Under the pieces are notes generated by a model. It was not told the origin of the DNA. It ran no database searches and saw nothing but the letters and a program-made list of their open reading frames with translations. The position numbers and the translations under genes were made by a program. Shown piece after piece: positions 6,494 through 11,544 of a DNA stretch of 11,544 bases (position 1 is the first letter of the stretch; each line of letters begins with the position of its first letter). This DNA comes from Phoronis pallida (lineage: Eukaryota > Phoronida > Phoronidae): NCBI GenBank assembly GCA_028565715.1, contig JAOXYC010205351.1, forward strand, positions 1 through 11,544, in the 5' to 3' direction.

Positions 6494-8447
6494 GTATGTC
6501 ATGTTTTTTATGTATTGGGTTGCTCGACGTGACCTCGATAGGTAGTTTGACATGAATATAGTATAAAGGTGTGTGTTATCATGATCGATGAACTATTACT
6601 GAACATGAACTATAGCTGGTGGCTGGGTGATAAATAGTTTAATGATTTGAGAGATATTAAACATGTGTTTTTATCACAGTGATTATCATTGTCTTACATA
6701 GATTTTGTTGCCGCGTAAAAAGAATGTGTATTGTAACAACATGTATATACAACTGTCGGGAATACATCCATGTATCAACAATTTGTTGATTATCAACACT
6801 CAACAGCTCAAACCACATAGGAATGCAACCTTGAAATACTGCGTCTCCCAGTAATGAATTTGTTCTTACATTTACATCTGAGCTTGTTTCTCGAAGTCCT
6901 CGACAAACCGAATTTTTGTTGTCGAGTTCAAAGAATGTGTCCCATTGACCACGAACATTGTCATTACATGTTTTTACACCATTGGGAATATGTATAAAAC
7001 AACACCTCGTGAACACCAGACCATATGGCAATCCCGATGGCAATAGTCTTTGAAGGATCAGTCATTTATTTCATTCCTTATGAACCTACATGTATATTAG
7101 GATATAAACAACAAGACGCCGAGATAGGCTGGTAGCTTATGGGACCTTTATCTTAAATCTATCGGAAATTGATCATTGACAATTAAACTCGTTCAAAAAA
7201 TGAAGTGAGTCATTGTATACCAACTTATTTTCTTTAATTTTTGCTAAATTATGTAACTCCCGGGTAAACACAATGCCCATCGTATCGAGCATTCCATAGA
7301 CTGGGAAATCCAGGGGGACTTATACGCGTGCATAAATGTATAAGGAGATAGGCAACAATTGAAACCTCAACCAATTAAACAAATACAGTAGAGGTATTGT
7401 TTGTTGAATGTGAACATATCGTTCACTGTGCAACTCAAAAACTATTTGCATCAATGTTTATCAAGCACAATTGTTCGTAGCATTCAAATTCAAGGCATAT
7501 TGCAGGTTTCATTTAGTTCAACATTTCTATTTAGGCTGCATTTATTGGAACAGGGAGAACCAAGATGACATAATGATATTTGTTAAAATGTGCATAACTG
7601 CAACAAATGTCACCGAATGAATAATATTTTATTCCATTATCTTTACCATTATAGCCATGCATGTCATCAGAATGTTTTAGAAACTTTCCCCAAAAAATCC
7701 CAAATTTCTTGCATGTTGAGTTCAGGGATTTTCGGGATTTTTGCTGTTGTCACTTTTCGCTTATTGTAAAAAAAAACAATTTCGATGGCTGAGGATCATT
7801 TTTCACGAGATTGCTAAAATTAACCAGGAAATTTTGTATGTTTCTTCTCGTATTTCACGAACAATTCAAAAGGTCAACGAAACCTGAGTGGCTAACTTGA
7901 ACAATAACTGATAATCATCTATTCTAAAATACCACATCGGAGTTCTTCGATATAGGATTTCATTTAGTAAAGAGTACTATTTTTTAATGCATGTAGCCTG
8001 GAATATTTGACACTATTTTGCTTTGCAAATTAACAAGGAACTCAATGTCTTTCTTATATTATTGATGTTAATCAATTTGCGTAAAAGGATCTTTTATCCA
8101 TTGGGAGTGAATACAATAAAACTAAAATCTCTCCTCATTAATGATTTGCCTAACAAGAACGGCACAATGACTTTTTTGTTCAATTACTGTGTTCAAATCC
8201 TTCACTTTGTATCCCCGCATTAAATATATAATAGTTACCCCCCGATACTGTGATAAAACACGAGTTTAACAAAAATGAACATAAAACACCAATTGACCTT
8301 CTTCTCTTATTGACCCTGTTGAGGTAATGTAATTGTTGACTTGATAAGATAAGTTTATTCTTAGACACAGACGTGAAACTGCAAGAGGAAATAGTGACAT
8401 TTTTTTATGTTTATGTCAGATTTTTTTTATGTTGCGTTGGATTTCAG
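6494..8447. other. Long gene 2 intron; no further gene recognised
   Basis: AT-rich sequence with scattered T and A runs. A 128-codon open frame on the minus strand at 6657-7043 lacks a recognisable family and looks like chance. No element with clear ends was found. Confidence 0.4.
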
Positions 8448-8468
8448 CGAGAGGAGCATGGTGAGCCA
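8448..8468 (+). CDS. Candidate 21-nt microexon of gene 2
   Basis: A T-rich tract and ttggatttcag acceptor precede seven codons (REEHGEP), which are followed by a consensus donor gtaagtatg. Both borders are at codon boundaries, matching the neighbouring exons, so inclusion or skipping would keep the frame. It would add a short charged peptide between the N-terminal exon and the ligand-binding domain. A shorter exon ending before the internal gtgagc (8461) would break the frame. Transcription of this exon is not proven. Confidence 0.42.
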
Positions 8469-9105
8469 GTAAGTATGAGCTAACAGGAGCTGACGTCAAG
8501 AAATGTTTTTTGTGTCTGCCTATTGCAATTTGTGCTGTCCATCTGAACATTTTAATTAAGAGAATTTTTTTATTATTATATTTTTTACTTAGTTATTGGA
8601 GTTGCACACGTTGATTTATTATTTATCTATATCTTTTAAGATTAAATCCGTCCACTATTGTGACTTTGTTATTTTCTCCAGTTCTAGCTGATCTTTTCAA
8701 TGCACTAGAATATGAGTTTTTCAAAATATTTACCAGATTATCCATTTTTTTTTTAAATTTCAAACTGATTAACTGTTAATTAGAAATTGAAGATTAATTA
8801 AATTCTTCCAAAAACTTGGTTCTTCGCCTTTGTGCAAAAATTCGCCAGAATATATTTAAAAATCGCATCGCAAGTTTAGTTGAATATTCAATTTCAGTTT
8901 TTTTTTATACAGACACTATTTAATAAGGCTTATTGCATGGCTTCGATTCTTTTCCGAATTCGTCATTAAAAGAACTAAAGCGAATATTGAATTATCTCGC
9001 AGGGTTACTCACGCGAGTTGACCTTGATTATTGCTTGACCGAAACGGTTGCGGTTTATGTATTTACTCATGTGATTTATGCTCTGGACAGTAAATGTTAT
9101 AGCCA

Positions 9106-9147
9106 TCATTTGAATTGTAATTTTAATTACTGTAACAATTCAAATGA
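9106..9147. repeat. Perfect 13-bp inverted repeat with palindromic loop
   Basis: Arms tcatttgaattgt (9106-9118) and acaattcaaatga (9135-9147) are exact reverse complements around a 16-nt spacer. The spacer overlaps a second palindrome, gtaatttt-aattac (9117-9130). It could be a small MITE remnant or simply AT-rich symmetry. Confidence 0.5.
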
Positions 9148-9618
9148 AACACTGAGAAAACATCTAGCTTAAAGGTAATGTTAAAATGTGTTGAAATTGG
9201 GGTGATCGGTGCTGCCTTTAATGTTCGGGTTGTCACATGAATGCAAATTACTTCCTCTAGATTTTGCAACCATTCAAATATTTTCCTTAAAATTGATTAC
9301 AGCGCAGCTTTGTAAAGGACTTCAGAACTTTGAATGCAATCAAAAAAAAATTGCTGAGAAATTTCTTATGCAAATGGATAACACCGTTTTAAAATTTGTC
9401 CTGTAAAATTTGTTTAGGTAATTTTTTATGTCATTTTCTCAAGTACTACAGTTTTTGATGATTGCATTCTAAGGACAAAATTTGTGTTGCCCTACATAAA
9501 CCCCAGATTTGAAAGTTTTCGAAAAAGGCTTGAAAGGTAATAACCTCAAATATACTGATAAATGGATGCTTTGCTAGCTTTGTCAAATGAAAAAGAGAAA
9601 CGGTGGGCAGTGAACAAG

Positions 9619-9676
9619 GAATAACAATACGTTTTTGAGCCAGGTCAATGAATAACAATACGTTTTTGAGCCAGGT
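9619..9676. repeat. 31-bp tandem duplication, two copies
   Basis: The 27 bases from gaataacaatacgttt to gagccaggt occur twice in identical form, at 9619-9645 and 9650-9676, with a 31-bp period. The identity within a diverged intron points to a recent duplication. Confidence 0.8.
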
Positions 9677-10232
9677 GATTGACCGGGTTCCCTGAACATG
9701 AATTATTTATGAAACACACTGACTGGTTTACAAAACCAGCTTCTTACAATTAAGAGTACGTCCTTTAGTTGTTAATAAGAATTGAATAATTAAAGGCGTG
9801 CACATAACGATTTTTTCATTTTTTCAAAAATTGTAGACGTCTTGCTGGGTTGTCGTAAGCGTGTCTTTTAGAGTTCTGAATATTTGGGGTTGGTAAAATA
9901 TATACACGTATATCAAAGATGCTATAATATTCACTCACAAGAAGATCGTGAGAACAACGTTTCGGACACCAAACTACGACCCTTGTTTACGTGCCTGAAA
10001 TGTCGTGTTAAAAAATTGTTGAAACAATCCCCTTATAAGTGAATTATATTGCTTTTAATAAATAACACATACTCAGGGGATTGAACAATGTTTTTTCACC
10101 GTACCATTTTTATGAATTCAAAATAAATGAATGGTGGGTTTCTTGGTTCTTGGCTCTGAAAGAATTGAAACCACTTTAGCCAATGAAAATACGTATACAA
10201 GTCATCTTATTTGTTGCCATTTTTTGCTTTAG

Positions 10233-10361
10233 ACGAAAATCTCTTTACGTGTCGAGTTTCTCAAGATCGGTGATGTTGATACGAAGAAGCAAGAGTTTAC
10301 CGGAGAAGTACTGATTGAGGCACGATGGGATGAACCAGAATTAAGAGGCATTGATGATGAA
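10233..10361 (+). CDS. Gene 2 exon: start of a pentameric ligand-gated channel ligand-binding domain
   Basis: The acceptor is ttttttgctttag (AG 10231-10232) and the donor is gatgaa|gtaagc. The exon is 43 codons with both ends at codon boundaries. It encodes TKISLRVEFLKIGDVDTKKQ, then EFTGEVLIEARWDEPELRG, then IDDE. This matches the first beta strands of the Cys-loop-receptor ligand-binding domain (PF02931-like): an alternating strand, a 'xxIxxVDxxxQxFxxxxxxxxxWxDxxL' pattern and the Trp of strand beta2. The version with IGDVDTKKQEF and ARW(D/R)EP recalls divergent invertebrate and protist homologues more than classical nicotinic, GABA or glycine receptors. Which ligand it binds cannot be said. 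Confidence 0.72.
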
Positions 10362-10720
10362 GTAAGCACTTCTCAATGAATTCTTATTGAATGTTTTTAC
10401 TCAAAATGAATATTCTTTTGAGAATGCCACAAAGATTACGACTGAACGACATTTCAGTGCCCGAAAAGGACTCCTGAATATCCTGTCAACAAGCAACAAA
10501 AGATGGCGTTTCAGTCGAATTAATATTGCATTAGAAATTGAGAGGTGACTGATAAATAATCTTGTTCGCCGATTTTACGCATGTGACCAGCTTTAAATAA
10601 TTCTAAAATAGTTTTGCCTTAGCCGAACTCCCATTGAAAGGATATTTTTATTTACTGGTTTTAAAATCCGAATTCTCGATTTCAAAGAAGTATCATTATG
10701 GTATACAACCCTTTCAACAG
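10362..10720. other. Intron between the two ligand-binding-domain exons
   Basis: AT-rich, with no repeat or gene seen. Three in-frame acceptors exist near its end: aaag before 10688, aag before 10691 and caacag before 10721. The exact 3' border is therefore uncertain. Confidence 0.45.
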
Positions 10721-10924
10721 AGACTGGATGAACTAGAGACCAGATATGGGGAAATCTGGAATCCTAAACTGGTCATTCTGAACATGGACCAGGCGCCGAG
10801 GACTGAAGACATCACTTACGATATTGAAGTAACTGACGGTATGCCGGTTGTCATCTACAGGCGAAAACTGAGAGGGTCATTCTTCGAGCGGCTGGAGTTA
10901 CGACACTTTCCCTTTGACGTTCAG
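10721..10924 (+). CDS. Gene 2 exon: ligand-binding domain through the FPFD motif, Cys-loop cysteine missing
   Basis: The exon starts RLDELETRYGEIWNPKLVIL (start at caacag|aga chosen; in-frame alternatives at 10688 or 10691 would add 11 or 10 residues) and ends FPFDVQ|gtgagg at a codon boundary. Conserved features are the W-x-P of IWNPKL followed by N (loop A region), the strand VVIYRRKLRGSF, and ERLELRHFPFDVQ with the hallmark FPFD-x-Q. Seven residues before that Phe, where nicotinic alpha1 has the first Cys of the loop, this protein has Glu (codon 10886-10888). It therefore resembles the Cys-less (Pro-loop) type known from bacterial ELIC and GLIC. The rest of the domain and the four membrane helices, if present, lie beyond the window. 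Confidence 0.75.
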
Positions 10925-10976
10925 GTGAGGCGTGACCTATATTTCATATCAGGGGTTATTGAATGACATAGTTATG

Positions 10977-11253
10977 ATCATGACCAACATCATCGCCACA
11001 ACATAGACCATTATCGCCATTGCATCATCAACTTCAACATAAACACTGTCCTTTTTCTCCTCTTCATCATCATCATCATAATAATAATCACCACCACAAG
11101 CCCATCATAATCATCGTCATCATCATTATCATCATAATTATCATTATCATCATCGGCGGCAGGGGGCGGGGGCGGCGGCGGCGGCGGCGGCGGCGTCATC
11201 GGCGTCAGCAGTAGCAGTAGCAGCGGCGGCGGCGGCGGCGGCGGCAGCAGCAT
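10977..11253. repeat. Compound trinucleotide microsatellite (CAT/AAT, GGC, AGC)
   Basis: Imperfect cat/atc-type repeats become regular from 11064, run to about 11153, and switch to GGC runs (11154-11195), a gtcatcggcgtc bridge, cagtag/agc units, a second GGC run (about 11224-11245) and agc. The G-rich strand contains ggcggcagggggcggggg, which could form G-quadruplexes. It lies in the intron after the FPFD exon. Open frames across it (poly-His, poly-Ile, poly-Pro) are artefacts. Confidence 0.85.
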
Positions 11254-11495
11254 TATAACGCGAGAAGGACAACAGTAGCTTCTCTACCTCATCCGTGTCT
11301 GATTGACTAGTTTTTACTGTTCAGTTAGATGAGGGATTATTGTTTTGAGACGATGGCCGCGTCTGTTTCTTGATATCATAGTGGTTGCCTGGATTTAGAA
11401 ACGTATCTAGTATCCTTTCACAACCAGAGCACTAGATTTGTTTGTAACTTGATTATGTAGAACATTCTTAAATTTGAAAAGACAGAAAAAATCCG
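11254..11495. other. Intron sequence after the microsatellite; nothing recognised
   Basis: Ordinary AT-moderate intron sequence of gene 2 with no exon borders or repeats that I can support. Confidence 0.35.
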
Positions 11496-11544
11496 AACTG
11501 GACTGGGAATCGAACCCAGGTCTCCCGATTGCCGGTCGGTAGCT
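11496..11544 (-). tRNA. Partial tRNA-like sequence (3' half), cut by the window edge
   Basis: On the minus strand, a T-arm ctggg-ttcgatt-cccag (11519-11503) carries a perfect B box. Upstream of it is an anticodon-like arm ccga-ccggcaa-tcgg with anticodon GGC, and C replaces the near-universal T33. The variable region is 4 nt, and the acceptor 3' strand would be tccagtt. The D-arm and 5' acceptor lie outside the window. The GGC anticodon and C33 make a tRNA-derived SINE head or pseudogene more likely than a working tRNA. Confidence 0.5.

Larger units (their letters stand above)
8469..10232. other. Long gene 2 intron with small repeats
   Basis: AT-rich intron holding a hairpin at 9106-9147 and a 31-bp tandem duplication at 9619-9676. 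Open frames at 8933-9172 and 9209-9406 have no support. It ends in a T-rich tract and gctttag acceptor at 10232. Confidence 0.45.

Noticed and set aside
6657-7043. 128-codon minus-strand open frame in the long gene 2 intron
   Set aside because: No recognisable domain, no start-context or splice support, and AT-rich intron-like composition; length alone is not enough.
11011-11253. Poly-Pro, poly-His and poly-Ile open frames
   Set aside because: Direct translation of the trinucleotide microsatellite in an intron.
1-11544. CRISPR arrays, operons, phage or integron structure
   Set aside because: No regularly spaced direct repeats or prokaryotic gene organisation; spliced animal genes explain the coding content.

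Overview
This is a metazoan nuclear window. It has spliced exons with GT/AG borders, long AT-rich introns, microsatellites, retroelement and MITE-like remnants and Pol III (tRNA-like) sequences, and nothing bacterial. A non-LTR/SINE-like tail of the 'aaagcg...tatataa + (ATT)n' kind and a divergent pentameric ligand-gated channel homologue suggest a marine invertebrate, such as an invertebrate deuterostome or a lophotrochozoan. I cannot fix the species.

Region 1 (1-3740, + strand) holds the last six exons of a gene whose 5' part lies upstream. The exons are 21-156, 846-1018, 1293-1394, 1818-2017, 2406-3164 and 3453-3699. They join in one uninterrupted frame of 538 residues plus stop. The first ~204 residues look globular and I do not recognise the fold. 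The rest is a Lys/Ser-rich disordered tail with nuclear-localisation-like clusters. It carries KKQLPTWML, which closely matches the Ku80-binding motif (A-KBM) of APLF and CYREN/MRI, and ends in ALDEIF. A role in DNA double-strand-break repair through Ku is the best inference. The introns hold a 219-bp MITE-like element, an inverted repeat overlapping a CTCF-like motif, and a tRNA-like Pol III unit. An alternative intronic 3' end (stop plus AATAAA) follows exon 5 of this set.

Region 2 (3740-6300) is intergenic. It contains a GC-rich degenerate ~23-bp minisatellite, a YY1-like motif, a degraded retroelement 3' end with its ATT tail, and a weak promoter region.

Region 3 (6311-11544, + strand) holds the 5' part of a second gene. 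A start exon (6311-6493) is followed by a possible 21-nt microexon (8448-8468) and two exons (10233-10361 and about 10721-10924). The last two encode most of the N-terminal half of a pentameric ligand-gated ion-channel (Cys-loop superfamily) ligand-binding domain, ending at FPFDVQ. The first Cys-loop cysteine is replaced by Glu, and no signal peptide is visible. The remaining domain and any membrane helices lie beyond the window. The last intron contains a large compound CAT/GGC/AGC microsatellite and, at the window edge, a minus-strand tRNA-like sequence.

The two genes lie head to tail with no evident functional link. The items most worth a second look are the Ku-binding-like protein with an unrecognised globular part, and the Cys-less channel homologue without a visible signal peptide.
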